A stretch of 36,196 nucleotides of DNA from Psittacicella hinzii (GCF_003585935.1 NZ_NRJG01000018.1:1-36196), one strand, 5' to 3'; counted from the first letter of the stretch, positions 16,344-25,312 are shown. Program-made: numbers and translations. Notes: generated by a model not told the origin, from the letters alone.

Positions 16344-17195
16344 TTATTGCTTATCGTTTAAAACCGCAGCTGCTTTTTTCTGCGCTTGGGTAATACGGTG
16401 AATTACTTGTGCAACTTCACGTACTACGGCTGCTTTACCGGCAATAACTTCTTCTGTTTCTAAGTAGTTGTCACCACCTTGGAAATCAACTACTAAAGCT
16501 TTAGCTTCACGAGCAATTAAAGCTCCTGCAGCAATATCCCAAGGTTTAACGCATTCTTCAAAATAACCATCAAAACGACCAGCAGCTACGTAACATAAAT
16601 CTAATGCTGCTGAACCATAACGACGAATATCAGCCATCCCTGCGTCAAATAAAGCTGGTAATACTGCTAATTGACGCTCTAGGCGTTTTGGTTCTTTGAA
16701 GGCATAACCGGTAGTTAGTACTTTACCTTCTAAGCTTGATGGTGAAGTTGTTAAACGTAAACGGCGATCATTACAGAATGCACCACCACCTTTAACCGCA
16801 GTATATAATTCATCTGAAATCGGATTAAATACTACTGCTGCTACGATTTCACCATTTTGCATCGCGGCAATGCTTACAGCAAAATGAGGGTTGCCCATAA
16901 TAAAGTTACGTGTACCATCTAGAGGATCAATAATCCATGTAGTAGCACCTTGAGCTTTATGTTTTCTTGAGCGAAATTTATCAGCAGTTTCTTCTGCAAC
17001 AATAAAGTCTTTTGGACGAGCGCGTTTAATTTCTGCAATCGCACGCTCTTCAGCTTCACGATCGATGTTACTTACATAATCGTTAATACCTTTTGCTTCT
17101 ACCACTAAATGATTACGATGGTGGTAACCTTCACGTAACACTTCTGCTGCTGCAAAAGCTGCACGTTTAGCGATTCTTAAGAGTTCTACGCTCAT
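16344..17195 (-). CDS. suhB: Inositol-1-monophosphatase family protein SuhB
   Basis: A 283-residue member of the FIG metal-dependent phosphatase superfamily. Metal-binding motifs are VAEETADK, the double-aspartate DPLDGTRNF, and PWDIAAGALIAREA. GNPHFAVSIA, GSAALDLCYVAAGRFDG and the overall length match E. coli SuhB, which hydrolyses inositol monophosphates and also acts in rRNA transcription antitermination with NusA. The frame reaches a start at 17213, but ATG 17195 has AAGGA 7-8 nt upstream and fits the family N-terminus. A CCAGCA/TGCTGG hairpin (17207-17219) lies just upstream of that ribosome site, and a longer hairpin at 17245-17286. Confidence 0.93.
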   Translation of the reverse strand: MSVELLRIAKRAAFAAAEVLREGYHHRNHLVVEAKGINDYVSNIDREAEERAIAEIKRARPKDFIVAEETADKFRSRKHKAQGATTWIIDPLDGTRNFIMGNPHFAVSIAAMQNGEIVAAVVFNPISDELYTAVKGGGAFCNDRRLRLTTSPSSLEGKVLTTGYAFKEPKRLERQLAVLPALFDAGMADIRRYGSAALDLCYVAAGRFDGYFEECVKPWDIAAGALIAREAKALVVDFQGGDNYLETEEVIAGKAAVVREVAQVIHRITQAQKKAAAVLNDKQ

Positions 17196-17244
17196 GGTTG
17201 TCCTTGCCAGCATTGCTGGAATAAAAAATTAAATTAAAGATCTT

Positions 17245-17286
17245 GTTATAAGTTTGATGCGATTTACTTTACTGCAAACTTATAAC
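17245..17286 (-). terminator. Hairpin between cysE and suhB
   Basis: GTTATAAGTTTG (17245-17256) pairs perfectly with CAAACTTATAAC (17275-17286) around an 18-nt loop. It lies 98 bp after the cysE stop and 50 bp before the suhB start. It could end cysE transcription or structure the suhB leader; the large loop and AT-rich stem argue against an efficient terminator. Confidence 0.45.
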
Positions 17287-17383
17287 CTACATAAAAACGG
17301 TTGTAGCATAAATTTACTCTATGCTATTTTTTGCTTGCATATTATACCAGAAGGTTATGAGATTTGCATTATATCCCAGTGGG

Positions 17384-18253
17384 TTAGATATTCATATTTT
17401 CCCATAGATCTATAAAATTCTGATCCATTTGCGCTGCAGCATTAGTATGTTGTTGCTGACTAATAATACGCGCAGGTACTCCGGCCGCAACTGTGTAATC
17501 AGGTACTTCTTTGAGTACTACAGAATTAGCTCCAATTTTTACGTTTTCTCCAATGCGGATATTGCCTAAGACCTTAGCTCCAGCACCAATCATAACACCT
17601 TGATTAATCTTAGGATGACGATCTCCACATTCTTTACCAGTGCCGCCAAGAGTTACTCCTTGTAATAGAGATACGTCATTAGCAATCACGGTAGTTTCTC
17701 CAATCACGATTCCGGTTGCATGATCTAGCATTACGCCATGACCGATGCGCGCGGCTGGGTGAATATCTACTCCTAAACTAACCGAAATTTGGTTTTGTAA
17801 AAAGAGTGCAAGAGATTTACGTCCTTGTTGCCACAGAGCATGAGTTACACGATAACTCTGTAATGCATGAAAACCTTTAAGATAAAGTAGAGGAGTAGAT
17901 TGTAAATCTACGGCAGGATCTCGTTGATATACCGCTTGAATATCATAAGCAGCGTCTACAATGATCTCTGGATATTGAGCATATACTTCGGTAATAATCT
18001 CACGAATACTAATAGCCGAAACAATAGGATTATCTAATTTGTGTGCCAGAATATAGCTTAGTGCTCCGGCTAGATTCTCATGCTTAAGTATAGTAGCGTG
18101 AAAGAAACTTGCAAGAATGGGTTCTTGCTGTACTAAGCAAGTTGCTTCAGCACGTAAGTCTTGCCACATTTGCTCAACAAAAACAGCTTCTTGCTCTGTA
18201 ATTGTTGCTGCTGGGGAGGACGGTTGAGTTGTAAGGTTGGTTTGGGTTTGCAT
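17384..18253 (-). CDS. cysE: Serine O-acetyltransferase
   Basis: A 289-residue enzyme making O-acetylserine from serine and acetyl-CoA, the first step of cysteine synthesis. The N-terminal helical domain contains ILASFFHATILKHENLAGAL and DPAVDLQSTPLLYLKGFHAL. The left-handed beta-helix contains IHPAARIGHGVMLDHATGIV, with the catalytic D-H pair, then TLGGTGKECGDRHPKI and GAGAKVLGNIRIGEN. It is slightly longer than E. coli CysE because of a serine/threonine-rich start. ATG 18253 follows a GAGAG-type site. It is divergent from cysK, so the two pathway steps share a 275-bp control region. Confidence 0.97.
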   Translation of the reverse strand: MQTQTNLTTQPSSPAATITEQEAVFVEQMWQDLRAEATCLVQQEPILASFFHATILKHENLAGALSYILAHKLDNPIVSAISIREIITEVYAQYPEIIVDAAYDIQAVYQRDPAVDLQSTPLLYLKGFHALQSYRVTHALWQQGRKSLALFLQNQISVSLGVDIHPAARIGHGVMLDHATGIVIGETTVIANDVSLLQGVTLGGTGKECGDRHPKINQGVMIGAGAKVLGNIRIGENVKIGANSVVLKEVPDYTVAAGVPARIISQQQHTNAAAQMDQNFIDLWENMNI

Positions 18254-18306
18254 AGATTTCTCTCTTTGTAAGATGTATAAATGTACTATTTTTAGGGGTT
18301 ACTTTT

Positions 18307-18312
18307 ATTATA
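18307..18312 (-). promoter_or_regulatory. Candidate -10 element of cysE
   Basis: On the minus strand this reads TATAAT, 54 bp before the cysE ATG. The -35 match is poor, consistent with activation, possibly by CysB, although no CysB site is evident to me. Confidence 0.45.
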
Positions 18313-18467
18313 TCTAAACTTAGGAAATATAAGCATAAAACTGCAAGTTTCAGACAACCTAGACAACCCAAACAACTACTCTACCTGACAATAAAGCAAC
18401 AGGATAACCCTATAGCCAGACAACTAAAGTAGCTGTTACTAAAATCCTCCCGAAAATTATTCTAATA

Positions 18468-18476
18468 TGCTAAGAT
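18468..18476 (+). promoter_or_regulatory. Candidate extended -10 element of cysK
   Basis: TGCTAAGAT is an extended -10 (TGn plus TAAGAT), 52 bp before the cysK ATG at 18529. No -35 is recognisable. Confidence 0.45.
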
Positions 18477-18528
18477 GATTAAGAGACTGAAAAGATATAT
18501 TTAGTTTCTGTAGTTACAGGAAATAAAT

Positions 18529-19479
18529 ATGACACAAATTTATGATGATAATTCTTACGCTATTGGTAAAACTCCTTTAGTGCGTTTAAAACATTTTGGT
18601 AATGGTAATGTTGTCGCAAAAATTGAAGGACGTAACCCTAGTTTTAGCGTAAAATGCCGTATTGGTGCTAATATGGTTTGGCAAGCTGAAAAAGATGGCT
18701 TACTCAAACCAGGTGCTGAAATTGTAGACGCAACCTCTGGTAATACAGGGATTGCTTTAGCTTATGTAGCTGCTGCGCGTGGTTATAAAATTACTTTAAC
18801 CATGCCCGAAACTATGAGTTTAGAACGTCGCCGTTTACTACGTGCCTTAGGGGTTAACCTTGTGTTAACTGAAGGGGCTAAAGGGATGAAAGGCGCAGTA
18901 GAAAAAGCTGAAGAAATTGTTGCTTCAGATCCTGAACGTTACGTAATTTTACGTCAGTTTGAAAACCCAGCTAACCCTGCAATTCACGAACAAACAACAG
19001 GTCCTGAAATTTGGCAAGACACTGATGGGCAAGTTGATGTGATTGTGGCAGGAGTTGGTACAGGTGGTACTATTACCGGTGTTAGTCGCTATCTTAAACA
19101 AACACAAGGTAAGAACGTTATCTCTGTAGCAGTAGAACCAAGTGAATCTCCGGTGATTAGCCAAACTTTACGTGGTGAAGAACCTAAACCAGCTCCTCAT
19201 AAAATCCAAGGGATTGGTGCGGGCTTTATTCCGAAAAACTTAGACTTAAGTTTAATTGATCGAGTAGAAACCGTAGATTCTCAAACTGCCATGGATACAG
19301 CGCGAGCTCTAATGGCTAAAGAAGGTATTCTTGCGGGCATTTCTTCAGGTGCTGCGGTTGCTGTGGCATATCGCTTAGCTAAACTACCAGAATTCCAAGA
19401 TAAAATGATTGTGGTAGTCTTACCATCTGCTGCTGAACGTTACTTAAGTACACCATTATTTGCAGATATTGAAGCTTAA
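18529..19479 (+). CDS. cysK: Cysteine synthase A (O-acetylserine sulfhydrylase)
   Basis: A 316-residue pyridoxal-phosphate enzyme forming cysteine from O-acetylserine and sulfide. The PLP lysine sits in [14 protein letters not shown]. The substrate loop is TSGNTGIAL, the phosphate-binding glycines [10 protein letters not shown], and the C-terminal PLP serine lies in [10 protein letters not shown]. The sequence follows E. coli CysK closely ([30 protein letters not shown]), with a slightly shorter C-terminus. SAAERYLST replaces the E. coli SSGERYLST. Start and AGGAA ribosome site are clear. Divergent from cysE; the two products normally form the cysteine synthase complex through the CysE C-terminal isoleucine, and CysE here also ends in NMNI. 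Confidence 0.98.
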   Translation: MTQIYDDNSYAIGKTPLVRLKHFGNGNVVAKIEGRNPSFSVKCRIGANMVWQAEKDGLLKPGAEIVDATSGNTGIALAYVAAARGYKITLTMPETMSLERRRLLRALGVNLVLTEGAKGMKGAVEKAEEIVASDPERYVILRQFENPANPAIHEQTTGPEIWQDTDGQVDVIVAGVGTGGTITGVSRYLKQTQGKNVISVAVEPSESPVISQTLRGEEPKPAPHKIQGIGAGFIPKNLDLSLIDRVETVDSQTAMDTARALMAKEGILAGISSGAAVAVAYRLAKLPEFQDKMIVVVLPSAAERYLSTPLFADIEA

Positions 19480-19613
19480 GTATTCTCGTTCTACAATAAT
19501 TTAAGCTAGATAAAAACCTATTTGCTTTAATATATATTTGCTTTAATAATTGGCAATATATACAGCTTTTTAAATGTAGCTTTTAATTATAGCTTTAACT
19601 AAAGCTTTTAACC

Positions 19614-19648
19614 AAGAAAACCCTAAAGTAAGACTTTAGGGTTTTCTT
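19614..19648 (+). terminator. Intrinsic terminator of cysK
   Basis: A 16-bp perfect stem (19614-19629 with 19633-19648, core AACCCTAAAGT/ACTTTAGGGTT), loop AAG, ending in TTTTCTTCGGTTT. The rest of the 418-bp gap before the next operon has short AGCTTT-containing repeats (19505-19610) and a promoter near 19802. Confidence 0.8.
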
Positions 19649-19801
19649 CGGTTTATTGATACTTAAGTTTAATTGATCTCTCAAATTCTTGATATGGTGC
19701 AATAACTTACTCTCGTTGTTATTACTACATCAGATACTACTGTTTGAGGACTTTGATAGCAGTGCTTTTGCTTTACCACTCCGCCTCTAGGAGTTTTCTA
19801 G

Positions 19802-19831
19802 TATAATAAGGGCTGTAAAATTCGATTTTAC
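19802..19831 (+). promoter_or_regulatory. Candidate promoter and first hairpin of the glycosyltransferase operon
   Basis: TATAAT at 19802-19807 is followed, at about the expected transcript start, by a perfect 7-bp hairpin GTAAAAT-TCG-ATTTTAC (19815-19831). A hairpin at the 5' end could stabilise the messenger. No -35 consensus is visible. Confidence 0.45.
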
Positions 19832-19865
19832 TCACGGATTTTTAATTGAAATCTGGAGGGAAATC

Positions 19866-19892
19866 TTGCATTTATCCAATTATATTAGGTAA
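19866..19892 (+). CDS. Possible 8-codon leader ORF
   Basis: A strong GGAGGG (19855-19860) lies about 40 nt upstream of the glycosyltransferase ATG, too far to serve it. At 5-nt spacing it is followed by TTG 19866, opening an 8-codon frame (reading LHLSNYIR after the initiator codon is translated literally) that stops with TAA at 19890-19892, 5 nt before ATG 19898. It may load ribosomes by reinitiation. The TTG start and tiny size keep confidence low. Confidence 0.3.
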   Translation: MHLSNYIR

Positions 19893-19897
19893 ATAAC

Positions 19898-21133
19898 ATG
19901 TATCCTATGCAAATAGCTTTTACAGCAGATATTAATAATTTCCCTCTGATCGTGCCACAGTTAAAGAACTTAGTGGCATTTAACCGTCAGCCAATGACGG
20001 TAATTGTCTTACATAATATCGTTCCTGGTACGCATCAAGAGGCGTTTACGCAAATTACTCAAGCCTTTGCAGCCTATCCACAAGTAAAGATAAACTTCCA
20101 CTACGTAAGCCTTGAATTACAAAAAGATGCAGGCTTACCGGTAGATACGAAAACTTCAGCTCTAAATTTACGTCTATTCTTACCTATATTTGGTTATACC
20201 GGACGCGTGCTTTATCTAGATTTAGATATTTGTTGTTTTGCTGATTTTAGTGAACTATTTGATCCACAGCAAGTGGACATGCAAGGCAAATCCCTTGGAG
20301 TTTGTACTGATTTGAATAATCATCTTGAACAATTTCATAAGAACAAGCGCTTTAGTCAGCATCCTTTAGAAATTTTACGTAATGCCGAGTTTGGCAAGAA
20401 GAATGATTACTTCAATTCTGGAGTATTACTTATAGATTTAGATTGTGTTGTAGCAAAAGGCAAAACACAAAACTCTAATCTTTGGTTAGATTTAATGCCT
20501 GATTACTATAATGATTATTTGCCTAACGTTGATCAAGATTATCTAAATGCAGTACATTTAAATGATAAAGTACAATTACCTGTTAAGTATAACTACTTAA
20601 TGTTCTGTTTAGAGGCACAACGTTACTTTTTCTACCATTACAAATGGGATAAGGTAGAATTAGCTCCTTCAAAATTAGCTCAAGTACAGGCAAATCTACC
20701 TGTATTTATTCACTTTATGGGTCATAAAAAGGCCTTTAAACACCCATATAAAGAATTTCAAGATTATTACAATTTCTTTGCTAACCATAGTGTAGAGCAA
20801 ATTGTAAGTCAACCTGCTAGTTTCTATCAACAACTAGCACATCAATTTTTTACGACTTTTAAATATGCTTTATGTGCAGTTGATTATAGTATTCAAGATC
20901 TAGGAGAGGATATTAATTACCAAAATCTTGAACGCTATCAAAAAACTGCACCTTACGCGACAAACTTAGCTGTGCTTAACCCGTTTTTAGTACGTAAGAA
21001 AAACTGGTATAGCTTTAAGACTCGTTTGCTCAATGGCGGCAAAAAACGTCAGGCTTGGGCTGATAAAGTATATGCTGCTCACCAAGACTTTTTTGCTAGC
21101 TATGCTCAAGCTATAGAGTCGTCACAGGATTAA
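19898..21133 (+). CDS. Glycosyltransferase family 8 protein
   Basis: A 411-residue cytoplasmic GT-A enzyme. The metal-binding DXD is D108-L-D110 in RVLYLDLDICC. YFNSGVLLIDLD and the C-terminal IHFMGHKKAFKHP (family pattern HxxGxxKPW) identify GT8, which in related bacteria adds galactose or glucose from UDP-sugars to lipooligosaccharide. About 130 residues beyond the catalytic core resemble no domain I know. The start is ATG 19898; ATG 19907 is an alternative. First of three same-strand genes spaced 6 and 14 nt, so an operon is likely. The glycan acceptor is unknown. Confidence 0.85.
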   Translation: MYPMQIAFTADINNFPLIVPQLKNLVAFNRQPMTVIVLHNIVPGTHQEAFTQITQAFAAYPQVKINFHYVSLELQKDAGLPVDTKTSALNLRLFLPIFGYTGRVLYLDLDICCFADFSELFDPQQVDMQGKSLGVCTDLNNHLEQFHKNKRFSQHPLEILRNAEFGKKNDYFNSGVLLIDLDCVVAKGKTQNSNLWLDLMPDYYNDYLPNVDQDYLNAVHLNDKVQLPVKYNYLMFCLEAQRYFFYHYKWDKVELAPSKLAQVQANLPVFIHFMGHKKAFKHPYKEFQDYYNFFANHSVEQIVSQPASFYQQLAHQFFTTFKYALCAVDYSIQDLGEDINYQNLERYQKTAPYATNLAVLNPFLVRKKNWYSFKTRLLNGGKKRQAWADKVYAAHQDFFASYAQAIESSQD

Positions 21134-21139
21134 TTTTTT

Positions 21140-22294
21140 ATGTCATTAGCTGCAAGTATTAATAACGCTAATTCTAAATTAAGCATTTTTATTGTTGCTG
21201 ATAATACTGAACATACTTACGAAAATATTTCGACAATTTACTACTCGCTACATTTAGCGCGTTTGGGTTGGCCGGCTTATCTACTCGATATTGAGGGATC
21301 ATCGGCACATTTAATTTCGCCGAGTCGTTCTTTACCCTTTGCGGATTTAGAGCAGCTAGATTTACATAATCCAGAACGTCATTATGTCTTCCTATTCCAA
21401 GATCATAAGTATGAACATCTAGTTAAACTCAAACAAGCACTTGGCGTGCAAGCAACTTTTAGTGAGCACGAACTTGAAGCGCAAATGATAGTTATGGGAC
21501 AAAACCCACAATATCCAGATCGCTTTGCCCATTTTCCGCAACATACGCGCGCTTTTGGCAATGGTGCTAAGTTACACTTTGTGCTGAATATTGACAATAT
21601 TATGGATTTACATAAAAATTGGCAATCGTTTGCCCAAATCGCGAGTTTTAACTTTGATGGTTACTTAATTCGTGGTACAGCCGGAGCGCAAAGCTTTATC
21701 ACCTATACGCAAAAGTATGACAATATTGTCAATAAACCTCTAATAAATGTTTTACCGACCTTAGCAACCGAGGTTGAAGTAGCACCTAAAAAATTACGTG
21801 TATGTTTTTCGCAAACGCGCATTCGCTTTATGTGTATCGACAATATTAAGTATTTATTGGCAACACATAATCCAGAATTATTCGAACAAGTTGAGTTTGT
21901 CGATGTTGCTGAATGGCGTATTTCAGATTTGCATAAAACTCTAAACCAAGCTGCCGTATACATTGCTTTGGATTTAGGTAATGAAATTCCAAGTTTAGTA
22001 CCCGAAGCTTTACAATCTGGCTGCGTAGTCATTGGTTTTGGAGGGCAATTTGATAACTTATCTAATTTAGATCAAGTTACAGATTTTACTCCTGAAGCTA
22101 ATTATGAATTATTAGCTAAAAAACTTGAACACTATTTAGTGCAATATCAACAAGGTTTAGCTACAGACGCTAACTATTTACACCCTTTAGCGCAACAGGG
22201 TATTAATTACGCACGTTTACAATTTAGTCCTGATCAATTACGTGATAGATTTATCAATCTCTTACGTGCAACAGGCATTCCTCTTAATCCGTAA
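21140..22294 (+). CDS. Putative glycosyltransferase, GT-B/GT4-like
   Basis: A 384-residue protein without a clear named family. The C-terminal third has the organisation of a GT4 nucleotide-sugar domain: AAVYIALDLGNEIPSLVPEA, then LQSGCVVIGFGG, corresponding to the E(x7)E region and following strand. The N-terminal half (LSIFIVADNTEHTYENISTI) could be the acceptor Rossmann domain but lacks a recognisable glycine-rich loop. It starts 6 nt after the preceding stop, with AGGAT overlapping that stop as ribosome site. Its position between two glycosyltransferase genes supports a role in the same glycan. Assignment rests on weak motifs. Confidence 0.6.
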   Translation: MSLAASINNANSKLSIFIVADNTEHTYENISTIYYSLHLARLGWPAYLLDIEGSSAHLISPSRSLPFADLEQLDLHNPERHYVFLFQDHKYEHLVKLKQALGVQATFSEHELEAQMIVMGQNPQYPDRFAHFPQHTRAFGNGAKLHFVLNIDNIMDLHKNWQSFAQIASFNFDGYLIRGTAGAQSFITYTQKYDNIVNKPLINVLPTLATEVEVAPKKLRVCFSQTRIRFMCIDNIKYLLATHNPELFEQVEFVDVAEWRISDLHKTLNQAAVYIALDLGNEIPSLVPEALQSGCVVIGFGGQFDNLSNLDQVTDFTPEANYELLAKKLEHYLVQYQQGLATDANYLHPLAQQGINYARLQFSPDQLRDRFINLLRATGIPLNP

Positions 22295-22308
22295 TCTTCG
22301 GTTGATTT

Positions 22309-23493
22309 ATGGAACCAAAAATTGCTAAAAATGATGTTGAGATTATTAGATTTAATGAGCAATACGAAAAAGTAAAATCTCGCTTTTACTTTTTCTTAGC
22401 CAGTCCACCAGTAACGGGCGGAGATCTAGTTTATCTACAACATATTCGTTTATTACGTGAAGTTGGCGTTGACGCTCGCATTATGTATTTACCTAATGAA
22501 TCTTTTGGAGCGATACTGCAAGACTTCCCTGATGATATTCCGATAAACATGTTAAATGAGAACCTTAAACTCACGCCAATCGATTTAGTAATCGTTGGTG
22601 AATCTCAAGGTCCGTTTTATCGTGATATGCGTCACTGGATGGATGACTTCTATTCAGATCGTCCAAAGTTCATTGTTTTTAACCAAGCTGTACACTGGAC
22701 AGCTTACTCTTTTAAGAGTGCGCAAGACTTTAATCAGTTCCGTTTTGCAGGTTTATTCTGTGCTAGTCAGTACATTATGCAATACATGCAAGATACCTTA
22801 AAAATGGATCTTGATACCGTTTTTAAAGTTAAAAAAGTTATTGCTCCGGCAACAATTATCCCTGAGACGATCTTAGCTTTGCCAGACTCAAGTGCTCGCA
22901 TGCAGCAAAAACGTAAACCTAAATGTAAAGTAAGCTTTATTTACAATAACCGTAAACGCCCACGTGAAACTGGAAGCTTACCGTTTTTATTCTTAAGCAT
23001 GTATCCAGAGTATGCTGATAAGGTAGAGTTTGTAAAAATCCATAATTCTAAACACTACGACACGTTAAAAACCATGCGTGAAAGTGATATCTTTATTGTG
23101 TCAGGTTTTATGGATTCACACAATTTACCAGCAGTTGAAGCTATGGTTTGTGGTTGTCATGTTCTTGGTTACACAGGTCTAACCATGGAAATGCCATATT
23201 TTAACGATACGAACGGTTGGTGGTTTAAAGAAGAGGGACAATTACGTAAACATGTTCACTTACTAAAACAAGCCATTGACTTATACTACGCAACCGAGCC
23301 AGAACAAGTAGCATTACGTTTATCTTTACTCGAAAATGGTAAACGTACTGCTTCCGAACTCTTTAGTGCTAATAGTCCTAATACACAAGTGGTTGAAGCT
23401 TATCGTGAAGTATGGGAAACGGTTGTGCAACCTGATTATGATCTAGATGCTGTATTTGCATGGCATGAGACTGGACGTTTTCAGTCAGCATAA
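22309..23493 (+). CDS. Putative glycosyltransferase (GT4-like)
   Basis: A 394-residue probable GT-B enzyme. The N-terminal segment has FYFFLASPPVTGGDLVYLQH, similar to the donor/acceptor cleft loop of GT4 proteins. The C-terminal segment has DIFIVSGFMDSHNLPAVEAM followed by VCGCHVLGYTGLTMEM, matching the E-rich donor-binding stretch (E x7 E-like) of that family. No membrane segments. It starts 14 nt after the preceding gene, without an obvious Shine-Dalgarno, suggesting translational coupling. Last gene of the operon; no clear terminator follows. Donor and acceptor sugars are unknown. Confidence 0.72.
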   Translation: MEPKIAKNDVEIIRFNEQYEKVKSRFYFFLASPPVTGGDLVYLQHIRLLREVGVDARIMYLPNESFGAILQDFPDDIPINMLNENLKLTPIDLVIVGESQGPFYRDMRHWMDDFYSDRPKFIVFNQAVHWTAYSFKSAQDFNQFRFAGLFCASQYIMQYMQDTLKMDLDTVFKVKKVIAPATIIPETILALPDSSARMQQKRKPKCKVSFIYNNRKRPRETGSLPFLFLSMYPEYADKVEFVKIHNSKHYDTLKTMRESDIFIVSGFMDSHNLPAVEAMVCGCHVLGYTGLTMEMPYFNDTNGWWFKEEGQLRKHVHLLKQAIDLYYATEPEQVALRLSLLENGKRTASELFSANSPNTQVVEAYREVWETVVQPDYDLDAVFAWHETGRFQSA

Positions 23494-23830
23494 TTAAGTT
23501 TGCTTGTTAGTAGTTATTATCAAGTTGTAGTTCGAGTCATTACTAGTTTTACTAACTAATAAAGCGATAGTCTGAATCATTAATAGTTATATGACATGAA
23601 CTAATAGTGTTGCTAACTAGTAATTGACGAATTATCTATTTTTCTAACTGTTATTTGTCAACTAACTATTATCCACTGGTTAGATCTTAATTATTGCTTT
23701 GAGATTATTTTGAGTTAGTAAAAGTAACTCATAAAACAATCATTTAGTAATTATTGGTCTATGGCTATGAAAAATTTTATGCTTTACCTATCAAGTAAGC
23801 AATTTTTACTTGTAAAAAGAAAAAAGTTGT

Positions 23831-23836
23831 TATAAT
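23831..23836 (+). promoter_or_regulatory. Candidate -10 of the outer-membrane barrel gene
   Basis: A perfect TATAAT lies 198 bp before the ATG at 24035. It predicts a long leader of roughly 190 nt, with a CACGG/CCGTG hairpin around 23877-23900. Long leaders are common in outer-membrane protein messengers. The preceding stretch 23500-23700 contains degenerate TTACTAGTTTxACTAACTA-like repeats and no gene. Confidence 0.5.
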
Positions 23837-24034
23837 TAAGCCTAGACACCTTAGATTAGATGAGACACATGGTACACGGTTACTTAGATTTTAGCCGTGC
23901 AGCCCTGTTAGTGAGAGTTGGTTTTCTAGATATACGTCCAATTCGAACAAGACTCATTTTCAGGATGACTCAAAGTTTTTCCTCCCACAAAATTTTTTTG
24001 CTCGTGGATTAAAATTAGATCCAAGGTTTTATTT

Positions 24035-24673
24035 ATGAAATTAAAAACATTATCAGTAGCTCTACTTTCAGGTGCTGCTTTAGTTGCAGGTTCAGCGAAT
24101 GCTGCTGACTTCAGCAATAAAGTAATGCGTGTTGATTTAAACACAGGTTTTAAAGTATCAAATTTCAACTTAAAAAACAGCTCAGTAAACTTTAACGCTG
24201 GTTCTTTCACTTTAAACTTAGGTGCATACGGTTTTGTATACAATAACGGTAATGTAGCTGTAGGTTTAGGTGCTGAAGCAAGTACTTCGATTGGTCGTTT
24301 CACATACGGTGGTTCTTTAGAACACTATTCAACAGATACTGCATACGATGAGCGTGCAGCAAGTACTACTAATACTGCTAAACGTTACAGTGACTACAAC
24401 TACGGTTTAGCAGCATTAGTACAATTTAATGCTACTGAAACTTTCACTCCTTACATTAAATTAGGTTCTGGTTTCGAACGTGCTTCATACCGTGTTGAAG
24501 GTACTAAAGTTAACTTCAAAGGTGCTTACTACCGTTTAGGTGCTGGTACTTCATGGGCTAATGGTGTAACTGTTGGTGGTTACATTGATTACAGCTATGA
24601 GTTAAAACCAAAAGCAAGTAGCGGTAAAGGTCGTGCTGTAACTTACGGTGCGTCAATCGGTTACGCGTTCTAA
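24035..24673 (+). CDS. Outer-membrane beta-barrel protein
   Basis: A 212-residue secreted protein. The signal peptide MKLKTLSVALLSGAALVAGS ends at ANA, about residue 23. The mature part of about 189 residues has alternating hydrophobic/aromatic strands (YGLAALVQFNATETFTPYIK, YRLGAGTSWANGVTVGGYID) and ends YGASIGYAF, with the C-terminal phenylalanine required for BAM assembly. Size fits an eight-stranded OmpA/Opa-type barrel. The start is ATG 24035 with AAGG upstream. Followed after 60 bp by a second small barrel gene, with a terminator between. Specific function is not readable. Confidence 0.85.
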   Translation: MKLKTLSVALLSGAALVAGSANAADFSNKVMRVDLNTGFKVSNFNLKNSSVNFNAGSFTLNLGAYGFVYNNGNVAVGLGAEASTSIGRFTYGGSLEHYSTDTAYDERAASTTNTAKRYSDYNYGLAALVQFNATETFTPYIKLGSGFERASYRVEGTKVNFKGAYYRLGAGTSWANGVTVGGYIDYSYELKPKASSGKGRAVTYGASIGYAF

Positions 24674-24694
24674 TTTAACGAATTTTAAAACTCC

Positions 24695-24719
24695 ATCCCC
24701 ACCCACCAGTGGGGATTTT
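24695..24719 (+). terminator. Terminator between the two barrel genes
   Basis: ATCCCCAC (24695-24702) pairs with GTGGGGAT (24709-24716) around a 6-nt loop, followed by TTT. It lies 22 bp after the first barrel gene and may attenuate or end transcription before the second. Confidence 0.7.
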
Positions 24720-24733
24720 CTTGGATTAAGTTT

Positions 24734-25267
24734 ATGCGTTTATTTTCAAAAACAAGTCTAGTAGCTCTAGCATTAGTTGCGAGTGCAACTATTGCATCCC
24801 CAGCACAAGCATACTTTTCGGCAAGTGCTTCATATTTCTCAGATAGTTATGAAAACAACTTAACAGCTAAAGGTACACGTATTAACGTGGCTGCTGGTAT
24901 TACTTTACCAATTCTTAAGCTCAATGCTACTGTAGGTCCAGAAATGTCTTATGGTTGGGGTACAACTAACTACTCATTAAACGGTAAAGATTCTTATCGT
25001 GATTTTAGCATTGGTTTATTTGCTCGTGTAACGCCAAAAATTAGTGATTACATTAATCCTACTTTTGGTTTTAGTACAGGTTACGCTTCAGCAAGCTTCT
25101 ATTCAAGTTACTACACACCAAAAGGTACATATGTACAAGCTAGTGCAGGTTTAGTATTTATGAATAACTTCACTGCTTCTGTATCTTACCGTCACACTTT
25201 TTTAAAAACAGGCAATCACAAGTTTAACTCTGATTCAGTTGGTTTTAACGTAGGTGTGAACTTCTAA
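24734..25267 (+). CDS. Small outer-membrane beta-barrel protein (OmpX-like size)
   Basis: A 177-residue secreted protein. The signal peptide runs MRLFSKTSLVALALVASATI to about residue 26 (PAQA before YFSAS). The mature chain of about 151 residues shows amphipathic strands rich in Tyr, Ser and Gly (ASASYFSDSY, TASVSYRHTF) and ends VGFNVGVNF with a terminal phenylalanine. This is the size of an eight-stranded OmpX/PagP-like barrel. It shares general design but little sequence with the gene at 24035. A perfect 21-bp hairpin begins at the last base of its stop codon. Confidence 0.82.
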   Translation: MRLFSKTSLVALALVASATIASPAQAYFSASASYFSDSYENNLTAKGTRINVAAGITLPILKLNATVGPEMSYGWGTTNYSLNGKDSYRDFSIGLFARVTPKISDYINPTFGFSTGYASASFYSSYYTPKGTYVQASAGLVFMNNFTASVSYRHTFLKTGNHKFNSDSVGFNVGVNF

Positions 25268-25312
25268 TACCTTAAATGCCAGATAGCTAGTGCTATCTGG
25301 CATTTAAGGTAT
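25267..25312 (+). terminator. 21-bp perfect hairpin abutting the barrel gene stop codon
   Basis: The arms 25267-25287 and 25292-25312 are perfectly complementary (core AAATGCCAGATAGC) with loop TAGT. GGGGAG rather than a U-tract follows, so this may protect the 3' end or need another factor. The remaining sequence to groES (25313-25560) has no gene. Confidence 0.6.

Noticed and set aside
23525..23560. tRNA T-loop (GTTCGAGTC)
   Set aside because: The flanking bases do not form the five-pair T stem and no acceptor or anticodon arm could be fitted.
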